Shown here one piece after another: positions 24,927 to 33,533 of a DNA stretch of 64,000 nt (position 1 is its first letter; each line of letters starts with the position of its first letter). Made by a program: the position numbers and the translations under genes. The DNA is from SZUA-309 sp965232595 (GTDB lineage: Bacteria > Pseudomonadota > Gammaproteobacteria > Pseudomonadales > Azotimanducaceae), in NCBI GenBank assembly GCA_965232595.1, contig OZ246983.1:372001-436000 (forward strand). The letters run 5' to 3'. The notes under the pieces are model-generated. The model searched no databases, had not been told where the DNA came from, and worked only from the letters and a program-made list of their open reading frames with translations.

Positions 24927-26456
24927 TCAGCCCGCTTCCCGCACCTCGTTGACCCGACGCATGCCGTCGTAGACGAACTCTTCACCGTCCAGATCAATGG
25001 CCGGGATCTGATCCCGTTCCGTCCAGTAATCCTGGTTGTGGCGCCACTCGGCCTTGTTGCCTCGCTGCGGCAGCTTGTCGATGTCGCGCATCAGGTAGTT
25101 CGGGTTGAAGTTGTCCTCTTCGATCCAGGGCAGGATCTCCATGTCCTTGTCTTCGTCGCGGAAGGCCACGTCCACCCGCTTCGCCCCGAGCTGGTCCATG
25201 TGGTTGAGCAGGCCGCAGATGAAGTCGCCGAGCATGTCGACCCGCAGCGTCCAGCTGGCTCGGAAGTAGCCGAACACCCAGGCCAGATTCGGCACGCCGG
25301 TGAACATCATGCCCCGGTAGTTGATGGTCTCGTGCCAGTCGACGGCCTGGCCGTCCACATCGAAGGGGATGTTGCCCATGACCGACAGGTGAAAGCCGGT
25401 GCAGGCAACGATCATGTCAGCCTCGATCTCCTCGCCGGAGCTCGTTCGCACCCCTTTCTCGGTGAAGGTCTCCAGGGTGTCGGTGACCACGGTCAGCTTG
25501 CCGGCCACGGCTGCCTTGAAGATGTCGCCTTCCGGGCAGAAAGCCAGACGCTGCTGCCAGGGCCGGTACTTCGGCACGAAGTGCGGCTCGAACTCGAAAT
25601 CCGCGCCGGCATACATCCGCACCAGCTCTTTCAGCTCCTCGAACACCGCATCCGGTTCCGTCTGGCAGCGTTTGGTCAGCTGATCCTGGTCGTACATGAT
25701 CTGGGCGCGCACCACCCGATGGATGGTGGGCTCATCGATGCCGATCTCGCGCAACCGGTCAGCCAGCTCGTTTCTGTTCTCGCTGCAGAAGAAGTAGGTC
25801 GGCGAGCGCTGCAGCATGGTCACGTGCTCTGCCTTTTCTGCAAACGCGGGAATCACCGTTGCCGCCGTCGCGCCGGAGCCGATCACCAGGATGCGCTTGC
25901 CGGTGTAGTCCGTCTCCGGGTGCCAGAGCTGGGCATGCACGAACTCACCCTGGTACTGATCCATTCCCGGCCAGTCCGGCACGTAGGGATTCTCGTGGTC
26001 ATAGTAGCCCTGGCACATCCAGAGGAAGTTGCAGGTGAAGTCGACGGTGGCGCCGTCTTCAAGACGGGTGACCTGCACGGTCCAGAGGTTGTCATCGCTC
26101 GACCAGCTGCAGCGATCGATACGATGCCCGTAGCGGATGTTCTGATCGATGCCGTTTTCTTCGATCACCTCGCCCATGTACTTGAGGATCTCGTCGGCGC
26201 TGGCAATGGGTGCGCCGACCCAGGGCTTGAAGCGGTAGCCGAAGGTGTAGAGGTCCGAGTCGGAGCGCACGCCCGGGTACTTGTGCGTTTCCCAGGTGCC
26301 ACCGAAGGTGTCCTTCATCTCCAGAATCAGGTAGCTCTTGTTCGGGCTCTGCTCCTGCAGGTGGTAGGCGGATCCAACCCCGGATATCCCCGCGCCAACG
26401 ATCAGCACGTCCACATGGGTGGCGGCTTCCGATACTTCTTGGGCTTGTGCGCTCAC
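24927..26456 (-). CDS. flavin-containing monooxygenase, Baeyer-Villiger-like
   Basis: This 509-residue protein has the FAD motif Gly-Ala-Gly-Ile-Ser-Gly (about 21-26), the BVMO motif Gly-Gly-Thr-Trp-x4-Tyr-Pro-Gly-x3-Asp (about 52-66), an NADPH motif Gly-Ser-Gly-Ala-Thr-Ala and a final Cys-Thr-Gly-Phe. The fingerprint reads Tyr-Gln-Gly-x3-His-x3-Trp-His, so Phe and the final Pro of FxGxxxHxxxWP are changed. It is probably an NADPH-dependent oxygenase of ketones or soft nucleophiles. It is divergent from an SDR gene across 139 bp; an SDR/BVMO pair would turn an alcohol into an ester. Confidence 0.88.
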   Translation of the reverse strand: MSAQAQEVSEAATHVDVLIVGAGISGVGSAYHLQEQSPNKSYLILEMKDTFGGTWETHKYPGVRSDSDLYTFGYRFKPWVGAPIASADEILKYMGEVIEENGIDQNIRYGHRIDRCSWSSDDNLWTVQVTRLEDGATVDFTCNFLWMCQGYYDHENPYVPDWPGMDQYQGEFVHAQLWHPETDYTGKRILVIGSGATAATVIPAFAEKAEHVTMLQRSPTYFFCSENRNELADRLREIGIDEPTIHRVVRAQIMYDQDQLTKRCQTEPDAVFEELKELVRMYAGADFEFEPHFVPKYRPWQQRLAFCPEGDIFKAAVAGKLTVVTDTLETFTEKGVRTSSGEEIEADMIVACTGFHLSVMGNIPFDVDGQAVDWHETINYRGMMFTGVPNLAWVFGYFRASWTLRVDMLGDFICGLLNHMDQLGAKRVDVAFRDEDKDMEILPWIEEDNFNPNYLMRDIDKLPQRGNKAEWRHNQDYWTERDQIPAIDLDGEEFVYDGMRRVNEVREAG

Positions 26457-26595
26457 TGTTTGCCTCGTCTCTCAAGTTGATCAGAGCAAGTCTGACAGGA
26501 ATCAGGCCAGGATGGCCTACGTGTATTCCCCTACATTAACTGATATAGATGGCCCGGGCTCGAGGCACGACAGGCAGGCGCAGAGGGAGGACTGA

Positions 26596-27471
26596 ATGGA
26601 AGATCTGCAGGGCAATACCGCCTTCATTACCGGCGGCGCAAACGGTATCGGTCTGGCGATGGCCAAGGCTTTCCTGGCGGAAGGCATGAACGTCGCGATC
26701 GCCGATGTGGACCAGCAGGCGCTGGCGGAGGCGGAGAGCGCGCTGCGCGGCAGCAACGCCGAGGTCCGCGGCTATCAGCTGGACGTCACCGATCGGGCTA
26801 AGTACGCGGCGGTTGCCGACCAGGTGGAAGCCGATCTCGGGCCCGTGCACGTGGTCTGCAACAATGCCGGCGTCTACCGCGGCGGCAGCATGGATGCGGT
26901 CACCTACGAGGACTGGGACTGGGTGATGGGCGTCAACGTGGGCGGCGTGATCAACGGCGTGCAGAACTGGATCCGACGCCTGAAAGCGCACGGCCAGGGC
27001 GGCCACATCGTCAACACTGCCTCTATGGCCGGCATGGTCACCTCGCCGGGTCTCGGCGTTTACAACGCCAGCAAGTTCGCCGTGGTGGGGTTGTCCGAGG
27101 CGCTGCGCGAAGATCTGGCGGAAAGCGGCATCGGCGTCTCCGTGCTCTGCCCCGGCATGGTCAACACCCGGATACTCGACAGCGAGCGGACCCGCCCGGA
27201 TGCCTTCACTCCCGAGGACGCCGACGCGGAAGCCGCGGCGCAGGCGCACAGCGAGGTGATGCACATGGCGATGAACGCCGGCATCCCGGCCGAGGAGGTG
27301 GCGCAGCTGGTGGTGGATGGGATCAGGCAGAACCTCCTCTATCTGTTCCCGCACCCGGAGCTGAAAGCATCCACGGAGGTCAGGGTGCAGGCCATCCTGG
27401 ACGCGTTCGGCGAGGCCGATCCGGAGCGGGTTCGGGCCCAGGAAGAATTTCTCGCCAGCCTGCTGCCCTAG
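26596..27471 (+). CDS. short-chain dehydrogenase/reductase
   Basis: This 291-residue classical SDR has Gly-Gly-Ala-Asn-Gly-Ile-Gly (about 12-18), Ala-Asp-Val-Asp after strand 2 (NAD type), Asn-Asn-Ala-Gly and Tyr-Asn-Ala-Ser-Lys. The C-terminal part is longer than average. GGGAGGACTGA precedes the ATG. It is divergent from the BVMO-like gene and followed 9 bp later by a six-helix membrane protein gene, so it is likely bicistronic. Confidence 0.92.
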   Translation: MEDLQGNTAFITGGANGIGLAMAKAFLAEGMNVAIADVDQQALAEAESALRGSNAEVRGYQLDVTDRAKYAAVADQVEADLGPVHVVCNNAGVYRGGSMDAVTYEDWDWVMGVNVGGVINGVQNWIRRLKAHGQGGHIVNTASMAGMVTSPGLGVYNASKFAVVGLSEALREDLAESGIGVSVLCPGMVNTRILDSERTRPDAFTPEDADAEAAAQAHSEVMHMAMNAGIPAEEVAQLVVDGIRQNLLYLFPHPELKASTEVRVQAILDAFGEADPERVRAQEEFLASLLP

Positions 27472-27480
27472 GATTCACCC

Positions 27481-28140
27481 ATGGAGTCGATGCGCAGTCG
27501 GGCCAAATCTCACCTGCCCAATGTGCTGCTCACCCTGCTCAGCATCATTCAGGCCCTGGCGCTCGAGCTGTACTGGGCGGAGGTACAGACGCTGGAAGTG
27601 CTGTTCACGACTTCCTGGGAGGCAGTGATCACCTGGACTCAGGTTACCGCCACCTTTCTCGGCATCCTCGTCATCTGGGTGGTGTACGCCACCACCGTGA
27701 TGCGCTTCAGCTGGGTGCCGAGCATCAGCGACTCGGTGGTGCCGTTCTTCATCGGCCTTCTGCAGTTCATCCTCATCGAGTCGCTGGGCATCGCCAGCGC
27801 CGGCGCCTGGTTCCTGAGCCTGGCCGCCATCTTTGCCCTCATGCACGGCGAGAGCCATCTGATCATGCGCCGGGCCCGGCGGGATCCGGACAACCAGGAG
27901 TTCTTCCGCCAGATCAACCCGGCGACGATCAGGGATTCGGTGCCGCCCATCGTCATGGTGACGTCGCTGCTGGCCATTGGCGCCTACTCGTTTGCAGCCG
28001 CCGAAGGCGTCACGGTAATCGGCCTCGGTTTCCTGGCCAGCCTGCTGCTGCTGATCTGGCACATCGTGTTCATGGCCATGTTCTGGAAGCGCACCATGGG
28101 CGAGCTGCCGGTGGCGGGCACAGAAGACAGGCCGGAGTAG
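27481..28140 (+). CDS. hypothetical six-helix membrane protein
   Basis: The 219-residue product shows six hydrophobic segments (about 14-34, 45-66, 78-96, 101-120, 155-172, 178-202). No catalytic or transport motif was recognised. A loop near 126-140 is rich in Arg and Asp. Close spacing (9 bp) to the SDR upstream implies joint expression, but no function can be assigned. Confidence 0.65.
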   Translation: MESMRSRAKSHLPNVLLTLLSIIQALALELYWAEVQTLEVLFTTSWEAVITWTQVTATFLGILVIWVVYATTVMRFSWVPSISDSVVPFFIGLLQFILIESLGIASAGAWFLSLAAIFALMHGESHLIMRRARRDPDNQEFFRQINPATIRDSVPPIVMVTSLLAIGAYSFAAAEGVTVIGLGFLASLLLLIWHIVFMAMFWKRTMGELPVAGTEDRPE

Positions 28141-28173
28141 GCCCCGACCTGTCTGGCTGCGGCAGGCGAAACC

Positions 28174-28593
28174 TTACCTGCGGTAGGGAATCAGGTGACC
28201 GTAGGCGGCTTCCACGTCTTCGATGCTTGCGGCACCGTCTGCGTGCATCCGAACGGTTCGATAGAACGCATCACGGGCCTCGTCCTCGCTCTGCGGCAAC
28301 GGTCGCGGCTCCGGCCTGACCGGCGGCTCCTGATCCAGGCGCTTGAGAATCTCCCCGGTCAGGTCGAAGGGTCGCTCCTCTTCTTCGATCACCTCGAGCT
28401 CAGGCGCGTACTCGGGATAACGCTCGTAGTCTCCTTCCGCGCAGCCGATGGCCATGCAGCGATAGCCATCTTCCCCGCTCGAGGCGCGGCTCTCATGGGA
28501 AACGCGGCTGTCGAACAGCGGCACGTGGTGATAGGGCTGTGCCTGGGCTACGCCCACGGCTGCCAGCAGCAGCAATACGAAAAGTGATTTCAT
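28174..28593 (-). CDS. small exported hypothetical protein
   Basis: The 139-residue product has a typical Sec signal peptide (about 1-19, cleavage after Ala-Gln-Ala). The mature part is acidic and Pro/Arg-rich with Cys-Met-Ala-Ile-Gly-Cys near 46-51, a possible disulfide. No family was recognised. It lies alone between a convergent membrane-protein gene and the leftward BCCT gene. Confidence 0.6.
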   Translation of the reverse strand: MKSLFVLLLLAAVGVAQAQPYHHVPLFDSRVSHESRASSGEDGYRCMAIGCAEGDYERYPEYAPELEVIEEEERPFDLTGEILKRLDQEPPVRPEPRPLPQSEDEARDAFYRTVRMHADGAASIEDVEAAYGHLIPYRR

Positions 28594-28657
28594 GGGTCTT
28601 TCCTCTGTGGGTGATGCTCAATGAGTCACAGCCACGGAGGATCAGGTTCAATCCGGC

Positions 28658-30190
28658 TTACGGCGCGTGTTTTTCTGCGTCCTCGTGCAGGCTCTTCCAG
28701 AGCCCCACGGTCATCATCGCCACCACCACCAGCAACGGCACCGACACCGCCACCACCGCGGACTGCAGCGGCCGCAGGCCACCGATCTGAATCAGGGTAA
28801 TGGGCAGCAGCCCGAGCACCGCCGCCCAGAACACTCGATTCCAGCGAGCCGGATGCGCGTCCCGAGGCAGGGCGCGGGTGGTGGACGAAGCCAGGGTGTA
28901 GGACGCGGAATCGTAGCTGGTTGCCGCGAAGATCACGCAGATCAGGGCAAACAGCGGCAGCACCAGATAGGCAAGCGGCAGCGACGCCACCACCTGCACA
29001 ACCGCTGTCGCCGCGCCGAGCTCGTTCAGGGTGTCGAGCACCGCCAGCTGGCCTGTCTGCTCCAGCTTCACCGCGTAGTTGCCGAGCACCACGAAGAACA
29101 GCGTCGTGCCCAGAGTGCCGTAGCCGAGAGCGCCCAGAATCACCTGCCGCAGGCTGCGACCGCCGGAGATCTTGGTGATGAAGATGCCCATGAAAGGTCC
29201 GAGCGCCAGCCACCAGGCCCAGTAGAAAACCGTCCAGGACTCCACGAAGTTCGACCCGGCTGCCGGGTCGGTCCAGGTGCTCATGGTGATGAAGTTCTGC
29301 AGCATGAAGCCGGCGGTGGCGGTGCCATGCTCGAGTATGAACACGCTCGGCCCGGCAATGAGCACGAACAGCAGCAGCGCAAACGCCAGCCAGACCGCCA
29401 GGTTGCTCAGCCGCTTGATGCCCTTCTCGAGCCCGACCCAGACGCTGATCGCGAACACGACGGTCACCACGGAGATCACCACCACCTTCAGCGCGAAGGT
29501 GTCCTCGAAGCCGAACATCCAGCCGAGGCAGGCAGCAATCAGCGGCACCGCGAGGCCGATGCCGGTGCTGCAGGCGCCAATCAGGCCGATCATGTAGGTC
29601 ATGTCGATCAGCCGTCCCGGAAACCGATGCGCCCAGTGACCGATCACCGGCTCGCAGGCGGCGCTCAGGGTCAGCGCGTGCACGCCGCGCACGTGGTAGG
29701 CGTAGGCGACGGCGATCGCCGGCAGGCAGTACAGCGCCCAGCCGGTGAAGCCCCAGTGGAAGACGGGGTAGGCCATGGCCCACTGCAGCGCTTCCGCGGT
29801 GCCCGGCGTCACCCCCATCGGTGGCGCCTGGTAGTAGTGCGCCCACTCGATGGTGCCCCAGTAGAGCACGCTGGTGCCGATGCCGCCGCAGAACAGCATG
29901 GCCGCCCAGCTGAAGTTGGAGAAGTCCGGTTGCGCCTGATCGCCGAGCCGTACCGAGCCGAAGCGGGAGAACGCCAGATAAAGCAGCAGCCCGATCGCGA
30001 TGACGCTGAACAGGATGTACCCTATCCCGAGCTTTTCGGTAACGAACTGGAAGGCAGTGTTCAGGGCCACAGCGCCCGCATCGGGGTAAAGCCCGAGAGG
30101 AATGCAGACCGCGAAGACAATCGCCGCGCTCGAGATGAAAATGAACCAATCTATGCTGGCGGCGGGATCGTCGGCTTGCAGTCGTCGCAT
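28658..30190 (-). CDS. BCCT-family betaine/carnitine/choline-type transporter
   Basis: ATG at 30190 gives 510 residues; the frame extends upstream but would overlap the divergent GMC gene. About 12 helices are seen, with the BCCT signature Tyr-Trp-Ala-Trp-Trp-Leu-Ala-Leu-Gly-Pro-Phe (about 325-335) followed by Ser-Gly-Gly-Arg-Ser-Leu-Arg. BCCT carriers move betaine, choline, carnitine or DMSP with Na+ or H+, or act as exchangers. A GMC oxidoreductase of choline dehydrogenase type is encoded divergently 60 bp away, which fits uptake and oxidation of a choline-like compound. Confidence 0.92.
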   Translation of the reverse strand: MRRLQADDPAASIDWFIFISSAAIVFAVCIPLGLYPDAGAVALNTAFQFVTEKLGIGYILFSVIAIGLLLYLAFSRFGSVRLGDQAQPDFSNFSWAAMLFCGGIGTSVLYWGTIEWAHYYQAPPMGVTPGTAEALQWAMAYPVFHWGFTGWALYCLPAIAVAYAYHVRGVHALTLSAACEPVIGHWAHRFPGRLIDMTYMIGLIGACSTGIGLAVPLIAACLGWMFGFEDTFALKVVVISVVTVVFAISVWVGLEKGIKRLSNLAVWLAFALLLFVLIAGPSVFILEHGTATAGFMLQNFITMSTWTDPAAGSNFVESWTVFYWAWWLALGPFMGIFITKISGGRSLRQVILGALGYGTLGTTLFFVVLGNYAVKLEQTGQLAVLDTLNELGAATAVVQVVASLPLAYLVLPLFALICVIFAATSYDSASYTLASSTTRALPRDAHPARWNRVFWAAVLGLLPITLIQIGGLRPLQSAVVAVSVPLLVVVAMMTVGLWKSLHEDAEKHAP

Positions 30191-30250
30191 ACGGTCTGGT
30201 GGTGAAGGCCAGCACCGGAGACTAACCCAGCCAGGTGACTTAAGCGAACC

Positions 30251-31894
30251 ATGCGGAAGCTGAAGGACGTTTACGACTTTGTGATCGTCGGCGCCGGCTC
30301 TGCGGGCTGCGTGCTGGCCAATCGGCTGAGCGCGGATCCGGCCAACCAGGTCCTGCTCCTGGAAGCCGGCGGCAGCAACGCCAGCCTCTTCATCAACATG
30401 CCGGCGGCGCTGAGCATCCCGATGAATCGCGCCCGCTTCAACTGGGGCTACCTGACCGAGCCTGATGCCGGCGTCGACCACCGGCGCCTGCACTGCCCTC
30501 GTGGTCGCGGCCTGGGCGGCTCTTCGGCCATCAACGGCATGGTCTACGTGCGCGGTCACCCGCTGGACTACGAAGGCTGGAACGACCTGGTCGGCCCCAC
30601 CGATGACTGGTCCTACGCCGCCGTCCTGCCCTACTTCAAGCGCGCCGAACGGTGCCTCGACGAGCAGGCGGACGACCGCTACCGCGGCAGAAGCGGCCCC
30701 CTGACAACAACCACCGGCGAGCTGAGAAACCCGCTCTACCAGCGATTTCTCGACGCCGGCGTTGCCGCCGGTCACGCGCTCAGCAGCGACCTCAACGGTT
30801 TTCAGCAGGAAGGAGTCGGTGCCCTGCCGATGACGGTGGATCGTGGGATTCGCTGCAGCGCCGCCCGGGCTTACCTGCGGCCGATCCGGGGCAGGGCCAA
30901 CCTGCAGGTGATCACCGGCGCTCTGGTCGATCGGGTGGAGTTTGACGATGGCCAGGCCGGCAGCATCAGCTGGCAACTGCGCGGCACCCGCCTGCGCACG
31001 CGCGTCCGTCGGGAGGTTGTGCTTTGCGCCGGCGCCATCGAGTCGCCCTGCATCCTGCAGCGATCCGGCATCGGCCCGGGGGAGCTTTTGAGCGGGCTCG
31101 GCATCCCGGTGCTGCGCGATCTGCCCGTGGGCAGGAACCTGATGGACCATCTCGAGGTGTACGTGCAACAGGCGTGCGAGCCGGGGCTGTCGTTGAATCG
31201 GAGCCTCACGCTACTGCGAAAAGCAGCCATTGGCGTCCGCTGGCTGGCAACCCGGCAGGGGCTCGGCGCCACCAACCATTTCGAAGCAGGCGGCTTCGTT
31301 CGCAGCACGCCGGAAGCTCCCTGGCCGGACGTGCAGTTCCACTTTCTGCCCGCGGCCATGCACTACGACGGCAGCCAGGTCTCCTCGACCCCGGGCTACC
31401 AGCTGCACGTTGGGCCAATGCTGCCGCACAGCCGGGGCGAGGTGGCCATCCGCACCGCTACGCCTGGCGCCCATCCCAGGATTCAATTCAACTACCTCAG
31501 CGACGAGCGGGACGTAATTGGCTTCCGGCAATCGGTGCACCGAGCCAGAGAGATTCTCGCCCAGCAGCCGCTCGCCAGCGTCAGCGGGCCGGAAATCACG
31601 CCCGGCGCGACGACGGCCAGCGATGAGGCGCTGGATGCCTGGATCAGCGCCAACGCTCAAAGTGCCTACCACCCCTGCGGCACCTGTCGCATGGGTGAAG
31701 CCGGAGTTGGCGTCACCGATGGCGCGGGACGCGTGCACGGCGTCCCCGGCCTGCGGGTGGCGGACAGCTCGCTGTTTCCGATGATCACCAACGGCAACCT
31801 GAACGCGCCGACCATCATGCTGGCCGAGAAGATCGCCGCGGCGATCACCGGCCAGACCCTCGAGCCCGAGCCGCAACCGTACTACATCCCATGA
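30251..31894 (+). CDS. GMC-family FAD oxidoreductase (choline/alcohol dehydrogenase-like)
   Basis: This 547-residue protein has the FAD motif Val-Gly-Ala-Gly-Ser-Ala-Gly (about 12-18) with Leu-Glu-Ala-Gly-Gly, the GMC signature 1 region Arg-Gly-Arg-Gly-Leu-Gly-Gly-Ser-Ser-Ala-Ile-Asn (about 84-95), Gly-Ala-Ile-Glu-Ser-Pro, and a C-terminal His-Pro-Cys-Gly-Thr-Cys-Arg-Met-Gly with the catalytic His. It should oxidise a primary alcohol such as choline or an aliphatic alcohol, passing electrons to FAD. The stop overlaps the following transaminase start by 4 bp. Confidence 0.93.
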   Translation: MRKLKDVYDFVIVGAGSAGCVLANRLSADPANQVLLLEAGGSNASLFINMPAALSIPMNRARFNWGYLTEPDAGVDHRRLHCPRGRGLGGSSAINGMVYVRGHPLDYEGWNDLVGPTDDWSYAAVLPYFKRAERCLDEQADDRYRGRSGPLTTTTGELRNPLYQRFLDAGVAAGHALSSDLNGFQQEGVGALPMTVDRGIRCSAARAYLRPIRGRANLQVITGALVDRVEFDDGQAGSISWQLRGTRLRTRVRREVVLCAGAIESPCILQRSGIGPGELLSGLGIPVLRDLPVGRNLMDHLEVYVQQACEPGLSLNRSLTLLRKAAIGVRWLATRQGLGATNHFEAGGFVRSTPEAPWPDVQFHFLPAAMHYDGSQVSSTPGYQLHVGPMLPHSRGEVAIRTATPGAHPRIQFNYLSDERDVIGFRQSVHRAREILAQQPLASVSGPEITPGATTASDEALDAWISANAQSAYHPCGTCRMGEAGVGVTDGAGRVHGVPGLRVADSSLFPMITNGNLNAPTIMLAEKIAAAITGQTLEPEPQPYYIP

Positions 31895-32739
31895 GCGACT
31901 GGGTTTACTTAAACGGTGCCTGGTGTGCCCCGGAAGAAGCGATGGTCAACGTCGGCGACCGCGGCTTCCTTTTTGCCGATGCCGTGTACGAAGCATCCCC
32001 CGCCTACGCCGGGCAGTTTCTCCGGCTCGATCTGCATCTGGCCCGCCTCGGCCGGGGGTTGGAAGCACTCGGCATCGAGGTGGACCCGGGCAGGCTGGAA
32101 CCGCTGCACCACGAGATACTCCGGCGGAACGGCCTCGCAGACGCCGACTGGGCCATGGTTTACCTGCAGGTCACACGCGGCGTGGCGCCGCGCGCTCACG
32201 CTTTCCCGGCAACCTCGACAGAACCGACCATCTACCTGTTCGCACGGCAGCTCGAGCGTCCTGAGCCGGCTCGCTGGCAGGCCGGCTATACGGCCATCAC
32301 GCAGCCGGATCTCCGCTGGTCCCGTGCCGATCTGAAAACCACCGGGCTGCTGGCGAACGTGCTTGCCCAGCAGGCGGCGGTCGAGGCCGGTGCGGACGAC
32401 GTGATTCTGGTCCGGGACGGCATCGCCCTGGAGGGCAGCCACGCCAACCTCTTCATCGTCGAGGACGGGCGCCTGCGCACGGCGCCGCTGGATCACAGGA
32501 TTCTGCCCGGCATCACCCGCACCCTGGTGCTCGAGCTGGCTGCAGATCTCGGCCTCGAGACCATCGAAGCGGACTGCCCGGAAGCCGCCCTGCAGAACGC
32601 CGACGAGGTGTTCCTCTGTGGCACCACCACCGAGATCCGGCCCGTTGTCCGCATCAACCAGGCGTCGGTGGCGGATGGCAAGGCAGGCCCGATCACCGTC
32701 ACCCTCGCCGAGGCCTTTCAAGCCCTCACCCGCCGCTGA
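31891..32739 (+). CDS. class IV aminotransferase, D-amino-acid transaminase-like
   Basis: This 282-residue PLP enzyme has Val-Gly-Asp-Arg-Gly-Phe-Leu-Phe-Ala-Asp (21-30), Tyr-Leu-Gln-Val-Thr-Arg-Gly-Val-Ala-Pro-Arg-x-His (91-103), the Schiff-base Lys149 in Asp-Leu-Lys-Thr and Glu-Gly-Ser-His-Ala-Asn. The Arg-x-His loop is typical of D-alanine transaminase rather than the branched-chain enzyme. It would interconvert D-amino acids and 2-oxo acids. Coupling to a GMC dehydrogenase is unusual and suggests a shared catabolic route, perhaps for an amino alcohol. Confidence 0.88.
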   Translation: MSDWVYLNGAWCAPEEAMVNVGDRGFLFADAVYEASPAYAGQFLRLDLHLARLGRGLEALGIEVDPGRLEPLHHEILRRNGLADADWAMVYLQVTRGVAPRAHAFPATSTEPTIYLFARQLERPEPARWQAGYTAITQPDLRWSRADLKTTGLLANVLAQQAAVEAGADDVILVRDGIALEGSHANLFIVEDGRLRTAPLDHRILPGITRTLVLELAADLGLETIEADCPEAALQNADEVFLCGTTTEIRPVVRINQASVADGKAGPITVTLAEAFQALTRR

Positions 32740-32771
32740 GCCTGCTTTTTCAGCTTCAGGGCAGCTTCCAC

Positions 32772-32801
32772 TTGATAATGAGAATGATTTGCATTTAGAT
32801 T
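32772..32801 (+). promoter_or_regulatory. candidate promoter overlapping the Fur box
   Basis: TTGATA (32772-32777) and TAGATT (32796-32801) lie 18 bp apart and resemble -35 and -10 boxes. The Fur box covers the spacer, a typical place for iron-dependent repression. The stretch is clearly AT-rich against its surroundings. Confidence 0.5.
32774..32792. promoter_or_regulatory. Fur box
   Basis: GATAATGAGAATGATTTGC agrees with the 19-bp Fur consensus (GATAATGATAATCATTATC) at 15 of 19 positions. It lies 56 bp before the start of the 32848 gene. Fe-loaded Fur would repress the downstream four-gene set when iron is plentiful. No other Fur box was seen in the window. Confidence 0.8.
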
Positions 32802-32847
32802 GTTTCGCTCAGGCGCCGGCCGCGGCGCATCGTCAGCAAGGAGCGAT

Positions 32848-33321
32848 ATGGAACAACCAGCCGAAACCCCTCAAGCTGAGGAAACCCCCACCTCGACCCT
32901 GTCCCAGGGCGCCACCCTGCTGATCTGGAGCATCCGGCAGTGGCTGGTCGCCGTCCGCGAGCGGCAGTGCATCAAGCAGGCTCTGCTCATCCCGCACCAC
33001 CGGCTGCACTGCGTCGGCGCGATCTATCACCTCGACCTGCTCATGCGACAACTCGCGAACGGTGCGAAGCAGTCAATCCAGATCCGCTGCCCGCACCAGG
33101 CACACCTGAGCAACGATGAGCTCAGGCTGCTGCTGCTGATTCGTGCCGCTCAGCAGGAGAACCGCGGCGAAGCGCTCAGCAGGGCCCGGGATCTGGTAAC
33201 GCCCGAGCACTCGGTCGACCTTCGGCAGGCGGCCTGCGCTTACGCCGGCAAGCTGCGTCAGGCCGGCCTGAGCCTAGCCTCGTCTCCTCGACTCAGCCTG
33301 GTCGCAGGCGGCGCATCGTGA
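32848..33321 (+). CDS. hypothetical protein, first gene of Fur-box operon
   Basis: ATG at 32848 follows AAGGAG at a good distance, giving 157 residues; the frame upstream runs through the promoter. The product is mostly helical, with Leu-Ile-Trp-Ser-Ile-Arg-Gln-Trp near 26-33, two Cys (near 43 and 81) and several His (His-His-Arg-Leu-His; Cys-Pro-His-Gln-Ala-His) that could bind a metal. No family was recognised. Small proteins of unclear role are known in other Fur-controlled operons, such as fagA and orfX of pseudomonads, but homology cannot be claimed here. Confidence 0.7.
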   Translation: MEQPAETPQAEETPTSTLSQGATLLIWSIRQWLVAVRERQCIKQALLIPHHRLHCVGAIYHLDLLMRQLANGAKQSIQIRCPHQAHLSNDELRLLLLIRAAQQENRGEALSRARDLVTPEHSVDLRQAACAYAGKLRQAGLSLASSPRLSLVAGGAS

Positions 33322-33431
33322 GCCCGCAGGTCCAGAGCCGGCTGCGCCTTGCTGGCCGTGTATGCGCCTGGTCCGCAGCGATCGCTATCGCCCTGACGCT
33401 GTATGGCTTCAGCTGGCTGCTCGTGCTCTGA
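33318..33431 (+). CDS. 37-residue single-helix membrane peptide
   Basis: A GTG at 33318 overlaps the preceding stop (GTGA), typical of coupled genes. The 37-residue product has a basic N-terminal part (several Arg) and one hydrophobic helix (about 15-37) ending at TGA 33429-33431. It lies between two genes of the Fur-box operon and would be skipped by length-limited gene callers. It may be a small subunit or regulator of a membrane partner, such as the CDF-like exporter downstream. It could also be non-coding chance. Confidence 0.45.
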   Translation: MSPQVQSRLRLAGRVCAWSAAIAIALTLYGFSWLLVL

Positions 33432-33533
33432 GTGGCGAAACAGCGGATGCCTCAGGCCAAGCGAAGTCGGCGTCAGGCTGCTACCCTGCGTGTCACTGCG
33501 CCACACATCGGTAAAGGAAAAACAGGAAGCGCC

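Noticed and set aside
24861..26480. Plus-strand frame of 539 codons opposite the BVMO-like gene
   Set aside because: The minus strand has all FAD and NADPH motifs; the plus frame is an antisense shadow.
30191..31168. Upstream extension of the BCCT frame
   Set aside because: It would overlap the divergent GMC gene, whose FAD motif begins at once; BCCT length is normal from 30190.
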